Source of the DNA: Lachnospiraceae bacterium
Lineage (GTDB): Bacteria > Bacillota > Clostridia > Lachnospirales > Lachnospiraceae
Length of the DNA: 64,000 bases
NCBI GenBank assembly: GCA_015057165.1
Contig: SVEY01000007.1
Span: 51,537 to 115,536, forward strand
Reading direction: 5' to 3'
Positions 25,639-35,319 of this stretch are shown here, piece by piece. A program made the position numbers and the translations under genes. How positions within the stretch are numbered: the stretch's first letter is position 1; every line of letters starts with the position of its first letter. Under the pieces are notes generated by a model. The model was not told where the DNA came from. It ran no database searches and saw nothing but the letters and a program-made list of their open reading frames with translations.

Positions 25639-26841
25639 TTAAACAGTAGCCTCTTTTTCAGATTTATCTTTAAATGCTATCTTAAGTAATATTGGTGTTA
25701 TTAAAGTTGTAACAATAACCATGATAACTATAGGGGCAAATAAATCGCCTTCTATAAGTCCAACTTGTTGCCCCTTAGATGCAACAATAAGAGCAACTTC
25801 ACCTCGGCTAACCATTCCTACACCAATCTGTGTGGCTTCTTTCCAACTGAATTTGCTTGCTTTTGCTCCAAGTCCGCATCCAATCAGTTTTGAAATAATA
25901 GCAACAAGAGTCAGAACAATTGCAAATATCCACATATTGACATCCATTCCGGAGAATGTTGCTTTAATACCTATACTTGCAAAGAAAATCATACTGAAGA
26001 AATGATTATTAATTGTCTCAACTCTATGGTCAAGATAATCACTTATCTTAGAATTACAAAGCATAAGACCTGCGAAGTAAGCACCTGTTATATCTGCTAT
26101 TCCAAACAGTTCTTCTGAGCCAAAGGCAAGTATGAAGCAAAATGCCATTCCAAATATTGATGCTCTTCTCTTACCATCTCGTGTAACAAGAAATCCCTCT
26201 GAGAATTTCACAATGATATATAATACAACAAGCGCAACTGCATATATACCAATTTTTATAAATACAGTTCCTATTTCTACGCTTGGATCTGCCATACTCG
26301 TTACTATAGTAAGAACTATAATACCAAGAATATCATCTATTACTGCTGCTCCCAGTATCGTTGTTCCAACAGCTCCTTTCAACTTACCCATTTCACGAAG
26401 CGTCTGAACTGTAATACTAACCGATGTTGCTGTAAGAACAACTCCGACAAATATACACTTAAGAAGTTCTGTATGTTCCATTATATTCTCATGGAAAAAT
26501 AGAGCATAAGATCCGGCGCCAAGACCAAGTGGTACTATAACACCTATTGCAGCAACTATAAATGATGCAAGAGCATTGCTCTTAAGTTCTTTAATATCGG
26601 TTTCAAGTCCCGCACCATACATAAGAAGTACTACACCTACTTCTGCTGCGTACTCTAAGAAAACTCCTCCATCACCTTCAAAACTGACTATTCCTATTAG
26701 TGAGGGGCCAATAATTATACCGGCAATTAATGCTCCCACAACTTCTGGCAAATGTATTTTCTTACATATAATACCTAGTAGTTTTGTAGCAACAAATATT
26801 AATGCTATTTCAAGCAAAAAATAATAATCCATTTTTCTCAC
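25639..26841 (-). CDS. Cation:proton antiporter, CPA2/KefB type
   Basis: A 400-residue protein with 12-13 hydrophobic segments and no cytosolic TrkA-N domain. GPSLIGIVSFEGDG, GAAVIDDILGIIVL (the Asp pair of the transport site) and the late TQIGVGMVSRGEVALIVAS are typical of the Na+/H+ and K+/H+ exchangers of the CPA2 group. The ion cannot be told. It is a single gene, minus strand, 23 nt upstream of the DUF975 gene, so the two may be co-transcribed. Confidence 0.9.
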   Translation of the reverse strand: MRKMDYYFLLEIALIFVATKLLGIICKKIHLPEVVGALIAGIIIGPSLIGIVSFEGDGGVFLEYAAEVGVVLLMYGAGLETDIKELKSNALASFIVAAIGVIVPLGLGAGSYALFFHENIMEHTELLKCIFVGVVLTATSVSITVQTLREMGKLKGAVGTTILGAAVIDDILGIIVLTIVTSMADPSVEIGTVFIKIGIYAVALVVLYIIVKFSEGFLVTRDGKRRASIFGMAFCFILAFGSEELFGIADITGAYFAGLMLCNSKISDYLDHRVETINNHFFSMIFFASIGIKATFSGMDVNMWIFAIVLTLVAIISKLIGCGLGAKASKFSWKEATQIGVGMVSRGEVALIVASKGQQVGLIEGDLFAPIVIMVIVTTLITPILLKIAFKDKSEKEATV

Positions 26842-26885
26842 TCTCTTTCTTTTATTCCACTTTTTTCATACAACATATAATATAT

Positions 26886-26922
26886 AACAAAAGAGTATAT
26901 TTTTCAATATACTCTTTTCTAT
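26886..26922 (-). terminator. Intrinsic terminator after murI
   Basis: AAAAGAGTATAT (26889-26900) and ATATACTCTTTT (26907-26918) form a 12-bp stem. On the minus strand it is followed by GTTATATATT. It separates murI from the antiporter gene. Confidence 0.75.
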
Positions 26923-26945
26923 ATATGTGTCATTATTAGTACATA

Positions 26946-27812
26946 TTATTCCATATTCAACAGCTTATAACACAAATCTATTTTATCCGGGGATTCTATA
27001 CTATTTTGAAATTCAACTTTGCCTTTATCAGTACTATCTGTAAGTATTCCAGCTTCCTCAATACGTCTTTTCATTTCTCTAGCAGTACCTTCGCTTCCAT
27101 CGAAGATCCTGACCCCCGGTCCCAGGATTTGTCTGATTACATCCTGCACAAAAGGATAATGGGTACATCCTAGAACAACTGAATCAATGGTGCCATTCCT
27201 ATAAGGCAATAACAGTTCTTCTAAGAATTTTCTTACCTCAGGTGTCTTTGCTTTACCCTGTTCCACATATTCCATTAGGCCAGGACAGGGAAGTCCATAA
27301 ATAGTTGCCTTATCTTCATACTTCTCAAAGAGTATCCTAAACTTTTCTTCCTTGATCGTCATAGGCGTTGCAAGAACAAGAACTCTAGGATGCCTCTTAT
27401 ATAATGATGCAGGTTTTAGAGCCGGTTCTATTCCAACTAATGGAAGATAAGGGTATTTTTCTCTCAAACACCTTACAGCTGCTGAAGTTGCAGAATTACA
27501 TGCAATAGCACAGGCCTTTACAGGATAAGCCATAAATTCTTCGACTTTATTTATAGTTAGTCTCCTTACTTCTTCTGTACTCTTTGTACCATATGGAGCA
27601 TTCTTAGAGTCACCAAAGTATAAACAGTTCTCATTTGGCATTATTTTAACCATTTCTCTTAGAACGCTTATTCCGCCAACGCCAGAATCAAATACAGCAA
27701 TAGGCTTATGTTTGAGATCAAATTCTTCTTTGTGATTTACTACAAATTCGTATTTCTTCTCAATATCATTTATTTGATTGTACTCATCTAATATCACTTT
27801 ATCAACATCCAT
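26946..27812 (-). CDS. murI: Glutamate racemase
   Basis: It makes D-glutamate for peptidoglycan. IAVFDSGVGGISVLREM, GDSKNAPYGTKS, IACNSATSAAV (first catalytic Cys) and VVLGCTHYPF (second catalytic Cys and His) are all present. The N-terminus carries an extra 35 residues before the usual start IAVFDSGVGG. AGAAGG precedes this long start, so the extension is probably real. It is a single gene between the antiporter and the end of the ribosomal operon. Confidence 0.93.
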   Translation of the reverse strand: MDVDKVILDEYNQINDIEKKYEFVVNHKEEFDLKHKPIAVFDSGVGGISVLREMVKIMPNENCLYFGDSKNAPYGTKSTEEVRRLTINKVEEFMAYPVKACAIACNSATSAAVRCLREKYPYLPLVGIEPALKPASLYKRHPRVLVLATPMTIKEEKFRILFEKYEDKATIYGLPCPGLMEYVEQGKAKTPEVRKFLEELLLPYRNGTIDSVVLGCTHYPFVQDVIRQILGPGVRIFDGSEGTAREMKRRIEEAGILTDSTDKGKVEFQNSIESPDKIDLCYKLLNME

Positions 27813-27845
27813 GCTTATAATCCTTCTAATATTAGTTGGATATTC

Positions 27846-27876
27846 AAAAAAGCAAGACCCTTAAGGTCTTGCTTAC
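27846..27876 (-). terminator. Intrinsic terminator of the ribosomal super-operon
   Basis: AAGCAAGACC/GGTCTTGCTT stem with a short loop; on the minus strand it is followed by TTTTTTGAAT. It closes the alpha operon after rplQ, 10 nt past the stop. Confidence 0.9.
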
Positions 27877-27884
27877 ATTATTGA

Positions 27885-28403
27885 TTAAACAAGCTCAAGA
27901 ACTACTTCTAATGCTCCATCACCTTTACGTTGTCCAATCTTGATGATTCTTGTATATCCACCATTGCGGTCAGCATATTTTGGTGCAATCTCATCAAATA
28001 ACTTATTAGGCATATCTACCTTCTTCATCTTCTTTCCTTCACCTTCTTGTACAGGATAAAGAACCTTTAACATCTCTCTACGAGCATGTAATCTGGAAGG
28101 TTGATCCTTCTTAATAGTCTTGTCTACTGTATCATATACAGTTACTTTTTTACCATCTACAACTTCTTTAACACGTCTGCCAGTCTTGTCTTTACGAGCA
28201 ACCTTAGCCTGAACTGTTACTTCTTCGAAGTTATCCTTCTCTTTAACTGCAAGTGCGATTAAACCATCTGCAATCTTAGATACTTCCTTAGCCTTAGCCT
28301 CTGTTGTAACAATTCTTCCATGATATAGAAGTTGTGTTACCTGACCACGAAGTAAAGCCTTTCTTTGTGATGATGTTCTACTTAATTTTCTATACTTTGC
28401 CAT
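27885..28403 (-). CDS. rplQ: 50S ribosomal protein L17
   Basis: [19 protein letters not shown] is the L17 N-terminus and the C-terminus [21 protein letters not shown] matches as well. At 172 residues it is longer than the 115-130 usual in many bacteria because of an insertion in the middle ([20 protein letters not shown] and on). It is the last gene of the alpha operon. A 213-nt gap to rpoA holds no gene, only spacer with weak palindromes. Confidence 0.95.
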   Translation of the reverse strand: MAKYRKLSRTSSQRKALLRGQVTQLLYHGRIVTTEAKAKEVSKIADGLIALAVKEKDNFEEVTVQAKVARKDKTGRRVKEVVDGKKVTVYDTVDKTIKKDQPSRLHARREMLKVLYPVQEGEGKKMKKVDMPNKLFDEIAPKYADRNGGYTRIIKIGQRKGDGALEVVLELV

Positions 28404-28616
28404 TTTCTATTCCTCCTTAAATGCCAATACAAGTAAAAAATGCGTCTTGCGTCTTACTCCTTGCTACCTGTGCAAAGCACCTTGTAGCACCGCCTGCCTT
28501 TATAAGTTCAACTTACTATTAGGCTGGCGTCCTTGTTTACACCTAAGAATCTAGAAGACTACGCCTGCGGTCTTACTAGTCTCCCAGTTTCCTATTATGT
28601 TCTTTACAAAAGTATC

Positions 28617-29570
28617 CTAGTCGTTCTCTCTTGCTAGTGATACTCCAAGTTCACGTAGTTTATCTACGATTTCATCAAGAGATTTTCTTCCAAGATTTCT
28701 AACCTTAGATAGCTCTGAATATGTCTTATTAGTAAGTTCAGCAACAGTATTGATGTTTGCTCTCTTAAGACAATTGTATGAACGAACTGTAAGCTCTAAG
28801 TCGTCAATGCTCTTATCGTTTGCAACAGGAGATTCAACGTCTTCTTGAACATTCATTACTTCAGCATTTGCTGCAACCTCTGAAATATCAATAAATAATT
28901 TCAAATGTTCTGACATAACTTTTGCTGCCAGACTAATAGCATCATCAGGAGCCATTGTTCCATTTGTATACACTTCTAATGTAAGTTTATCGAAATCTGT
29001 AACGTTTCCGACACGAGTGTTCTCAACCTTAATATTAACTCTTTCAATTGGAGTGTAGATAGAATCTACAGCTATTACACCAATTGGAGTATCTTCTGTC
29101 TTGTTCTTCTCTGCAGGCACATATCCACGTCCCTTAGTAATTGTAAGTTCCATAAAGAACTTTGCACCAGGTCCGCATGTTGCAATAACAAGATCAGGGT
29201 TAATAACTTCTATATCTCCGCCAAATACGATGTCAGAAGCTCTTACAACTCCTTCGCCCTGATACTCTACATATGCAAGTACAGGTTCATCTGAATCACC
29301 ATTGTCGCGAAGCTCAAGTTCCTTTACGTTCATAACGATTTCAGTAACGTCTTCTTTAACACCTTCAATTGTGCTTAACTCATGAAGGACATTATCCATC
29401 TTGATCTGGCTTACTGCCGTACCAGGAAGAGTGGAAAGCATAATTCTTCTAAGGGAATTACCAAGTGTTGTACCATAACCTCTCTCTAATGGCTCAACAA
29501 CAAATTTTCCATACTTCTTATCTTCTGAAATCTCTGCGATTTCAATGTTAGGTTTATTAAAATTAAACAT
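28617..29570 (-). CDS. rpoA: DNA-directed RNA polymerase subunit alpha
   Basis: A full-length alpha subunit (317 residues). The N-terminal dimerization domain opens FVVEPLERGYGTTLGNSLRR, the C-terminal domain has DLELTVRSYNCLKRANINTV and LRNLGRKSLDEI-like helices for UP-element and activator contacts. It lies between rpsD and rplQ as in other Firmicutes. Confidence 0.98.
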   Translation of the reverse strand: MFNFNKPNIEIAEISEDKKYGKFVVEPLERGYGTTLGNSLRRIMLSTLPGTAVSQIKMDNVLHELSTIEGVKEDVTEIVMNVKELELRDNGDSDEPVLAYVEYQGEGVVRASDIVFGGDIEVINPDLVIATCGPGAKFFMELTITKGRGYVPAEKNKTEDTPIGVIAVDSIYTPIERVNIKVENTRVGNVTDFDKLTLEVYTNGTMAPDDAISLAAKVMSEHLKLFIDISEVAANAEVMNVQEDVESPVANDKSIDDLELTVRSYNCLKRANINTVAELTNKTYSELSKVRNLGRKSLDEIVDKLRELGVSLAREND

Positions 29571-29600
29571 TTAAAATCCTCCATTTCCCCGAAACACTTA

Positions 29601-30194
29601 TTATTTAGAATATAACTCGACGATAAGCATTTCATCAACTGGTACATCGATTTGATCTCTTGTAGGCATTTCCTTTACAGTACCCTGTAAATTATCTGCA
29701 TCTACATCAAGCCAATCTGGAACGATTCTTCCACCTGTAACTTCAGTGATTTCTTTAAATCTTTGAATATTCTTGCTCTTCTCACGAACTTCAATAACAT
29801 CTCCAGCCTTAACAAGATAAGATGGAATGTTAACGCTCTTACCATTAACTAAGAACATCTTGTGGTCAACAACTTGTCTTGCTTCCTTACGAGTTCTAGC
29901 AAATCCCATACGGAATACAACATTATCAAGACGAGACTCAAGGATAATCATAAGGTTTTCACCAGTCATACCCTTCTTCTTGTCAGCCTTCTCATAATAG
30001 TTTCTAAAAGGCTTCTCCATTACTCCATAGATGAACTTAGCCTTTTGCTTTTCTCTAAGTTGAAGTCCATACTCAGACTTTTTACGTCCTGTTCTATTTG
30101 ACTTTCTTCTTGATTTCTTATCATATCCTAGATATACAGGATCAAGGTCTAATGATCTGCATCTCTTAAGGACAGGTGTTTTATTAACTGCCAT
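29601..30194 (-). CDS. rpsD: 30S ribosomal protein S4
   Basis: 197 residues. An S4-type RNA-binding domain is seen at [20 protein letters not shown] and [14 protein letters not shown]. The N-terminus lacks the CxxC zinc knuckle of some S4 proteins (it has [11 protein letters not shown] only), so it is a C-minus form. The gene is in the alpha operon, 18 nt after rpsK. Confidence 0.97.
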   Translation of the reverse strand: MAVNKTPVLKRCRSLDLDPVYLGYDKKSRRKSNRTGRKKSEYGLQLREKQKAKFIYGVMEKPFRNYYEKADKKKGMTGENLMIILESRLDNVVFRMGFARTRKEARQVVDHKMFLVNGKSVNIPSYLVKAGDVIEVREKSKNIQRFKEITEVTGGRIVPDWLDVDADNLQGTVKEMPTRDQIDVPVDEMLIVELYSK

Positions 30195-30212
30195 ATTAGA
30201 TAATCCCTCCTA

Positions 30213-30605
30213 TTAAACTCTTCTACGCTTTGGTGGACGACATCCGTTATGTGGAACAGGTGTAACGTCAGTAATTGATGTTACGTCAATGCCACATGCA
30301 TTAAGAGCACGAATTGCTGCTTCTCTTCCTGAACCAGGTCCCTTTACGAATACGTCTACTGTCTTTAATCCATGAACGAGTGCAGCATTTGCTGCTGTCT
30401 CAGCTGCCATCTGTGCAGCATATGGAGTAGATTTCTTTGAACCTCTAAATCCTAGACCTCCAGCACTTGCCCATGATAGAGCATTTCCCTGTGCATCTGT
30501 TAGTGTAACAATTGTATTATTAAAAGATGCCTGGATATGTGCCTGTCCGCGTTCAACGTTTTTCTTTACACGCTTTTTTGTTGATTTCTTTGCAACTTTA
30601 GCCAT
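30213..30605 (-). CDS. rpsK: 30S ribosomal protein S11
   Basis: 130 residues with the usual [20 protein letters not shown] and the C-terminal [13 protein letters not shown]. It is a platform protein near the mRNA exit. A 114-nt gap upstream to rpsM contains an imperfect inverted repeat only. Confidence 0.98.
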   Translation of the reverse strand: MAKVAKKSTKKRVKKNVERGQAHIQASFNNTIVTLTDAQGNALSWASAGGLGFRGSKKSTPYAAQMAAETAANAALVHGLKTVDVFVKGPGSGREAAIRALNACGIDVTSITDVTPVPHNGCRPPKRRRV

Positions 30606-30719
30606 ATCTAAACTAACCTACTTTCTTTAATTCTTTACAAACTCTACATACAACATTACTATGTAATGTATCTTCGTCATAATAATCTATCCCACCTTCA
30701 TAGGGATTATAATCATGAC

Positions 30720-31088
30720 TTATTTCTTCTTACCAGCAACAGTTCTCTTTGGACCCTTGCGAGTTCTAGCATTAGTCTTAGTCTTCTGTCCACGAACAGG
30801 AAGTCCCTTTCTATGACGAATGCCTCGATAACATCCAATTTCCTGAAGTCTCTTAATATTAAGTGCAATTTCTCTTCTCAAATCACCTTCAACTGTCATT
30901 GTTTCATCAACAACTGCACTTATTCTCTTAACTTCATCATCTGTTAAATCTTTTACACGTGTATCAGGACTAACCTTAGCAGCCTCAAGAATCTTATTAG
31001 AGCTTACTCTTCCGATTCCATAGATGTATGTTAAGCCAATCTCAACACGTTTTTCTCTTGGTAAATCTACACCTGCAATACGAGCCAT
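30720..31088 (-). CDS. rpsM: 30S ribosomal protein S13
   Basis: 122 residues. [20 protein letters not shown] and [20 protein letters not shown] are diagnostic, and the basic C-terminal tail reaches toward the P-site tRNA. The 250-nt leader between rpmJ and this gene is noted separately. Confidence 0.98.
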   Translation of the reverse strand: MARIAGVDLPREKRVEIGLTYIYGIGRVSSNKILEAAKVSPDTRVKDLTDDEVKRISAVVDETMTVEGDLRREIALNIKRLQEIGCYRGIRHRKGLPVRGQKTKTNARTRKGPKRTVAGKKK

Positions 31089-31335
31089 GTGTGTTTACAC
31101 CTCCATTTTTCTACTACTTTAACTACACTACCATTTTCTTCCTAAATCAAGTGGAAGAAGCCTTATATGCAATCACCGACCAAATCGATGACTGCAACGC
31201 AAACCCAACATCATATAGTTGGTAAGCGATATTACAAGACTAACCGTCCCGGTATGTAAGACGATCCCGCCGAATATATTATGAAATGCAATTGTTGCAT
31301 TAGCCGCGCATAAATATACGACACGAGTATAATAA
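31089..31335 (-). other. Long untranslated spacer between rpmJ and rpsM
   Basis: About 247 nt without an ORF inside a normally tight operon. It contains the palindrome AATGCAATTGTTGCATT near 31285-31301 and other short inverted repeats. It could be a regulatory leader for the S13/S11/S4 cluster, where S4 represses translation in some bacteria, but I cannot match it to a known fold. Confidence 0.35.
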
Positions 31336-31449
31336 CTAGCCTTGTCTTTGTTTGTGTTTAGGGTTTTCGCAAATAATCATTACTCTACCCTTTCTTTTGA
31401 TAACCTTGCACTTCTCGCACATAGGCTTCACTGATGATCTTACCTTCAT
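31336..31449 (-). CDS. rpmJ: 50S ribosomal protein L36 (too short for the ORF track)
   Basis: The minus strand reads [20 protein letters not shown] and continues to [11 protein letters not shown], 37 residues, which is L36 complete with its zinc ligands (C-x2-C, then C and H). GGGAGGAAACCCC precedes the ATG at 31449. My count of the stop position may be off by one base. It is the first gene after the terminator-promoter element at 31534-31573. Confidence 0.93.
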   Translation of the reverse strand: MKVRSSVKPMCEKCKVIKRKGRVMIICENPKHKQRQG

Positions 31450-31533
31450 GGGGTTTCCTCCCTTCTCATCATAATACTACGTTTCCACAAACTTCTTGCA
31501 AATGGGCGCAATGTGCCCATAGACGCATCTAAC

Positions 31534-31563
31534 AGTATAACAAAAAGCCCTTGAACAAGTCAA
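31534..31563 (-). promoter_or_regulatory. Promoter for the rpmJ-rpsM-rpsK-rpsD-rpoA-rplQ segment
   Basis: On the minus strand TTGACT (31558-31563) and TATACT (31534-31539) are 18 nt apart. The -35 lies within the stem of the preceding terminator. The predicted leader of about 80 nt includes a hairpin ATGGGC/GCCCAT before the L36 ribosome site. Confidence 0.55.
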
Positions 31564-31573
31564 GGACTTTTTT
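31542..31573 (-). terminator. Intrinsic terminator between infA and rpmJ
   Basis: On the minus strand AAAAGTCCTTGA pairs with TCAAGGGCTTTT (one mismatch) and a run of five Ts follows. It splits the super-operon, and the overlapping promoter restarts transcription. Confidence 0.65.
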
Positions 31574-31588
31574 ATCAATTTTAATAAT

Positions 31589-31807
31589 TTATTTGTCTCT
31601 CCAAATAATACGTCCCTTAGACAAATCATAAGGGCTCATTTCGATTGTTACTTTGTCACCAGGCAATATTCTAATATAGTTCATACGAAGCTTTCCACTA
31701 ATATGAGCTAATATCTGGTGTCCGTTTTCTAATTCAACTTGAAACATTGCATTTGGTAATTTTTCAAGAACTTTTCCCTCTACTTCAATTACATCCGCTT
31801 TTGACAT
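31589..31807 (-). CDS. infA: Translation initiation factor IF-1
   Basis: 72 residues starting [20 protein letters not shown], a single OB fold, with [20 protein letters not shown] and KGRIIW at the end. The start is set by AAAAGGAGA eight nt upstream; the track start at 31852 adds 15 unlikely residues. It sits 28 nt after the KOW gene. Confidence 0.97.
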   Translation of the reverse strand: MSKADVIEVEGKVLEKLPNAMFQVELENGHQILAHISGKLRMNYIRILPGDKVTIEMSPYDLSKGRIIWRDK

Positions 31808-31835
31808 ATAAATCTCCTTTTTTATTAAACATTTC

Positions 31836-32105
31836 CTATTGCTTAGAATCAAGATAGCTATTATAACAAGCTATAACTTCTTCAATCAAATTATCGTCTA
31901 AATCATCTATATCTTTAATCTTTGATTTTACATCCTCTGGCAAATTCTTTATAAGCTGAACATGTTTCTTATTCTTCACCTTCGGACTATTAATGGTCTT
32001 CGTTGTACCATTTACTAAATCAAAAGAATTATCTTCTTCTTTATAAACTACATAAATATGATTTTTGTCATGTCCTGCCAAGGACCTTCCTAGATAAATA
32101 TTCAT
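31836..32105 (-). CDS. KOW-domain RNA-binding protein (L14e-like)
   Basis: An 89-residue protein whose N-terminal half ([20 protein letters not shown]) is a KOW/SH3-like motif, as in the small KOW RNA-binding proteins that clostridial genomes encode between adk (or map) and infA. Its role is probably ribosome-related but undefined. The C-terminal half is acidic and helical. It lies between a terminator and infA. Confidence 0.75.
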   Translation of the reverse strand: MNIYLGRSLAGHDKNHIYVVYKEEDNSFDLVNGTTKTINSPKVKNKKHVQLIKNLPEDVKSKIKDIDDLDDNLIEEVIACYNSYLDSKQ

Positions 32106-32126
32106 TTCGATATTCCATTTTACAAA

Positions 32127-32162
32127 ACAGCTAAGAGGAAAGACATCTTTCCTCTTAGCGAA
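32127..32162 (-). terminator. Intrinsic terminator after adk
   Basis: GCTAAGAGGAAAGA and TCTTTCCTCTTAGC make a 12-14 bp stem; on the minus strand TGTTTTGT follows. It closes the S10-spc-adk part and must be bypassed, or another promoter used, for the KOW-infA pair. Confidence 0.75.
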
Positions 32163-32167
32163 TTTTA

Positions 32168-32809
32168 TTAACCTAAAATCTTAACGATTTCTGCAAACAC
32201 ATCTTCCATAGGCTGTGTTCCGTCAACTGACTTTAAGATACCAGCCTCCTTATAATAGTCAATAAGCGGTTGTGTCTGCTCATGATATACATCAAGTCTC
32301 TTCTGTACTGTCTCAGGTTTATCATCATCTCTTAGTACCAGCTTACTTCCACATGCATCACATATTCCTTCCTTCTTAGGTGGAATACTTACTACATGAT
32401 ATGTAGCTCCACAATCAAGGCAAGCACGACGACCAGACATACGCTTCACAATGTTCTCATCTGGAACATCTACATCAATAGCATAGTCCATCTTCTCACC
32501 AAGCTTATTAAGAGCATCAGTAAGTGCTTCTGCCTGAGGAATTGTTCTTGGAAATCCATCAAGCACAAAACCATTCTTGCAGTCGTCCTGACCAATTCTG
32601 TCAACAACCAAATCACATGTTAACTCATCTGGAACTAAAAGTCCCTGATCCATATATTCTTTTGCTTTCTTACCAAGCTCAGTTCCATTCTTTATATTAG
32701 CACGGAAGATATCTCCTGTTGAGATATGTGGTATAGAATACTTTCCTGCAATTTGCTTTGCCTGTGTTCCTTTTCCAGCACCAGGCGCGCCTAACATAAT
32801 AATTTTCAT
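32168..32809 (-). CDS. adk: Adenylate kinase
   Basis: 213 residues. [11 protein letters not shown] is the P-loop, [10 protein letters not shown] the AMP site, [10 protein letters not shown] the Walker-B region, and the lid CLDCG...CDACG carries a four-cysteine zinc site usual in Gram-positives. In many Firmicutes map follows adk here; in this window map is 30 kb away. Confidence 0.98.
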   Translation of the reverse strand: MKIIMLGAPGAGKGTQAKQIAGKYSIPHISTGDIFRANIKNGTELGKKAKEYMDQGLLVPDELTCDLVVDRIGQDDCKNGFVLDGFPRTIPQAEALTDALNKLGEKMDYAIDVDVPDENIVKRMSGRRACLDCGATYHVVSIPPKKEGICDACGSKLVLRDDDKPETVQKRLDVYHEQTQPLIDYYKEAGILKSVDGTQPMEDVFAEIVKILG

Positions 32810-32829
32810 ATAAAAACCTCCTCAAAGCC

Positions 32830-34140
32830 CTACTCCAAGAATCCCTTGTAGTTACGAACCATCATCTGGGATTCAACTTGCTTTAATGTCTCGATTACTA
32901 CACCAACAACGATAATAATTGATGTACCACCAAATGATACATTTGCACCAAACAAACCATTAAACACGATAGGCATAATTGCGACTATAGATAATCCAAT
33001 TGCTCCAATGAAAATGATATGATTAAGTACTTCCTGAAGATAATTACTTGTTGGTTCACCAGGTCTTATTCCCGGGATAGAACCGCCTTGTCTCTTCATA
33101 TTGTTGGCAATCTCTAATGGGTTAAATGTAATTGATGTGTAGAAGTACGCAAATGCAATAATAAGCAAAATATATACTACTGCACCAATTGTATATACAA
33201 ACTGATCTGTCTTGAACCAGTTAGATTGCGATAATCCTTTAAGCACATGACCCCAGAAGCCTTCAACATTATTCTTTCCAAGCAAACTGCATATAATAAC
33301 AGGAGTTTGCATAAGTGATTGAGCAAAGATAACAGGCATAACACCAGCGGTGTTTACCTTAAGTGGAATATATGTAGAATTTCCACCAATCTGCTTCCTT
33401 CCCTGTACTTTCTTGGAATACTGTACCGGTATTTTTCTCTCTGCATTTTGTAAATACACTACAAGAATTACAGTACCAACAATTACAGCAGCAATAATAA
33501 GACCACTTAAGATTCCTTTCGCAACAATCTTTCCACTAATGAACTGCTCATATAGAGATGTTAAATCACTAGGAATACGTGAGATAATGTTGATAATAAG
33601 CACAATTGATATACCATTACCAATACCATGCTCAGTAATCTGCTCACCTATCCACATTAGAACAGTAGAACCACCAGTAAGTACTGCTACTACAAGAATT
33701 ACGTATAATGCGTTGAACTCAGTAAGATAACCACTTCTACCAAAACCTATAGCCATTGCTGTTGACTCTAAAACAGCGAGTCCAACAGTAACAAGTCTTG
33801 TTATCTGCGTCATTTTCTTACGACCTTGTTCACCATCACGCTGCATTTCTTCAAGCTTTGGAATAGCTATTGTAAGAAGCTGCATAATAATTGATGATGT
33901 AATATATGGTGTAATACTAAGTGCAAATATAGACATCTTCTCGAAAGAACCACCAGTAATAGCATCAAAGAAACTCATAGAGTCTCCAGCGCTATTAAAC
34001 AGGTTCTTAAATACATCAGGATCTACACCTGCAACAGGGATACCTGAACCAAGTCTTACTACAACTAGCATCAAGAATACAAACAATATACGTCTTCTAA
34101 GGTCTTTTATCTTGAATACATTAATAAAAGATTCAAACAT
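32830..34140 (-). CDS. secY: Protein translocase subunit SecY
   Basis: 436 residues with ten membrane helices. It forms the channel pore of the SecYEG translocon. GSGIPVAGVDPDVFKNLF, ITPYITSSIIMQLL, KKMTQITR and the C-terminal GVVIETLKQVESQMMVRNYK are typical. Its start touches the rplO stop by one base. Confidence 0.98.
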   Translation of the reverse strand: MFESFINVFKIKDLRRRILFVFLMLVVVRLGSGIPVAGVDPDVFKNLFNSAGDSMSFFDAITGGSFEKMSIFALSITPYITSSIIMQLLTIAIPKLEEMQRDGEQGRKKMTQITRLVTVGLAVLESTAMAIGFGRSGYLTEFNALYVILVVAVLTGGSTVLMWIGEQITEHGIGNGISIVLIINIISRIPSDLTSLYEQFISGKIVAKGILSGLIIAAVIVGTVILVVYLQNAERKIPVQYSKKVQGRKQIGGNSTYIPLKVNTAGVMPVIFAQSLMQTPVIICSLLGKNNVEGFWGHVLKGLSQSNWFKTDQFVYTIGAVVYILLIIAFAYFYTSITFNPLEIANNMKRQGGSIPGIRPGEPTSNYLQEVLNHIIFIGAIGLSIVAIMPIVFNGLFGANVSFGGTSIIIVVGVVIETLKQVESQMMVRNYKGFLE

Positions 34141-34580
34141 TAGATCACCTCTGCTTTACCACCTAAAGCTTCTATCTTTTCCTTTGCACTCTCGCTGTAT
34201 GCGTTTACAGCAACATTTAACTTCTTAGTAAGCTCACCGCCACCAAGAATTTTAACACCGTCGCGTGGATTCTTAACGATTCCTTTTTCGATTAATGTAT
34301 CAACTGTTACATCTGCACCATTGTCGAATACTTCAAGTGCTGACATGTTAATTCCAACTATGTTCTTAGAATTTCTGCACTTAAAACCTCTCTTAGGAAT
34401 ACGTCTATATAAAGGCATCTGACCACCTTCGAAACCAGGCCTTGGAGCTCCTGAACGAGCTTTCTGTCCCTTGTGTCCCTTACCAGCTGTCTTACCATTT
34501 CCTGAACCGTGTCCACGACCGCGTCTGAAATTATCACTATGCTTTGAGCCTTCTGCTGGCTGTAAGTTAGATAAATCCAT
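34140..34580 (-). CDS. rplO: 50S ribosomal protein L15
   Basis: 146 residues starting MDLSNLQPAEGSKHSDN with the Gly/Arg-rich region RRGRGHGSGNGKTAGKGHKG. I place the start at 34580, after GGGAGGTGTCATA; the track's start lies within rpmD's end. The C-terminal domain has the usual LGGGELTKKLNVAVNAYS. Confidence 0.97.
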   Translation of the reverse strand: MDLSNLQPAEGSKHSDNFRRGRGHGSGNGKTAGKGHKGQKARSGAPRPGFEGGQMPLYRRIPKRGFKCRNSKNIVGINMSALEVFDNGADVTVDTLIEKGIVKNPRDGVKILGGGELTKKLNVAVNAYSESAKEKIEALGGKAEVI

Positions 34581-34596
34581 TATGACACCTCCCTTT

Positions 34597-34782
34597 TTAT
34601 TCTTCAACTTCAACTAAGTGATTTACGTGTCTGATCATACCACGTGTGGCATCATTATCAGGCAACTCCACTGTTTGATGGAGTTTTCTTAATCCCATAG
34701 CTTCAACAGTTTTCTTATTCTTAGGTACTGCTCCAATTGGAGACTTTACAAGTGTTACTTTTAAAGTTTTTTTCTTAGCCAT
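34597..34782 (-). CDS. rpmD: 50S ribosomal protein L30
   Basis: 61 residues. LKVTLVKSPIGAVPKNKKTV and GLRKLHQTVELPDNDATRGM are the standard L30 motifs. It lies between rpsE and rplO. Confidence 0.97.
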   Translation of the reverse strand: MAKKKTLKVTLVKSPIGAVPKNKKTVEAMGLRKLHQTVELPDNDATRGMIRHVNHLVEVEE

Positions 34783-34795
34783 TTATTTTTCCTCC

Positions 34796-35305
34796 TTAAC
34801 CGAGAATCTCTTCTACAGTCTTACCACGAAGTCTAGCAACTTCTTCTGGAGATTTTAACTGAGCTAGCGCATCGATAGTTGCAAGAACTACGTTCTGCTT
34901 ATTAGATGATCCAAGAGATTTTGTACGGATATTCTGGATACCTGCAAGTTCACAAACTGAACGAGCTGGACCACCAGCGATAATACCTGTACCTTCTGGA
35001 GCTCTCTTTAAAAGGACTGATGCACCAGTATGTTTTCCAGTGATATCATGTGTAATACTGTGGTTCTTATCTAATTTTACTGTAATAAGCTTCTTAATTG
35101 CATCTTCCTTACCCTTACGGATAGCTTCAGGAATTTCAGTAGCCTTACCTAGACCTGCACCAACATGACCATTGCCGTCACCAACAACAACTAGAGCTGT
35201 AAAACGCATATTACGTCCACCTTTAACAACCTTAGTTACACGCTTGATCGATACCACGTTTTCATTTAATTCTAATTGACTAGCATCAATAATTTCACGT
35301 TTCAT
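34796..35305 (-). CDS. rpsE: 30S ribosomal protein S5
   Basis: 169 residues. The double-stranded RNA-binding part has [19 protein letters not shown] and [17 protein letters not shown], and the C-terminal part has [13 protein letters not shown]. It takes part in decoding fidelity and sits between rplR and rpmD. Confidence 0.98.
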   Translation of the reverse strand: MKREIIDASQLELNENVVSIKRVTKVVKGGRNMRFTALVVVGDGNGHVGAGLGKATEIPEAIRKGKEDAIKKLITVKLDKNHSITHDITGKHTGASVLLKRAPEGTGIIAGGPARSVCELAGIQNIRTKSLGSSNKQNVVLATIDALAQLKSPEEVARLRGKTVEEILG

Positions 35306-35319
35306 GTACGCTAACCTCC

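Noticed and set aside
28404-28616. Possible regulatory RNA between rplQ and rpoA
   Set aside because: Only weak, short inverted repeats and no promoter or terminator; nothing I can support.
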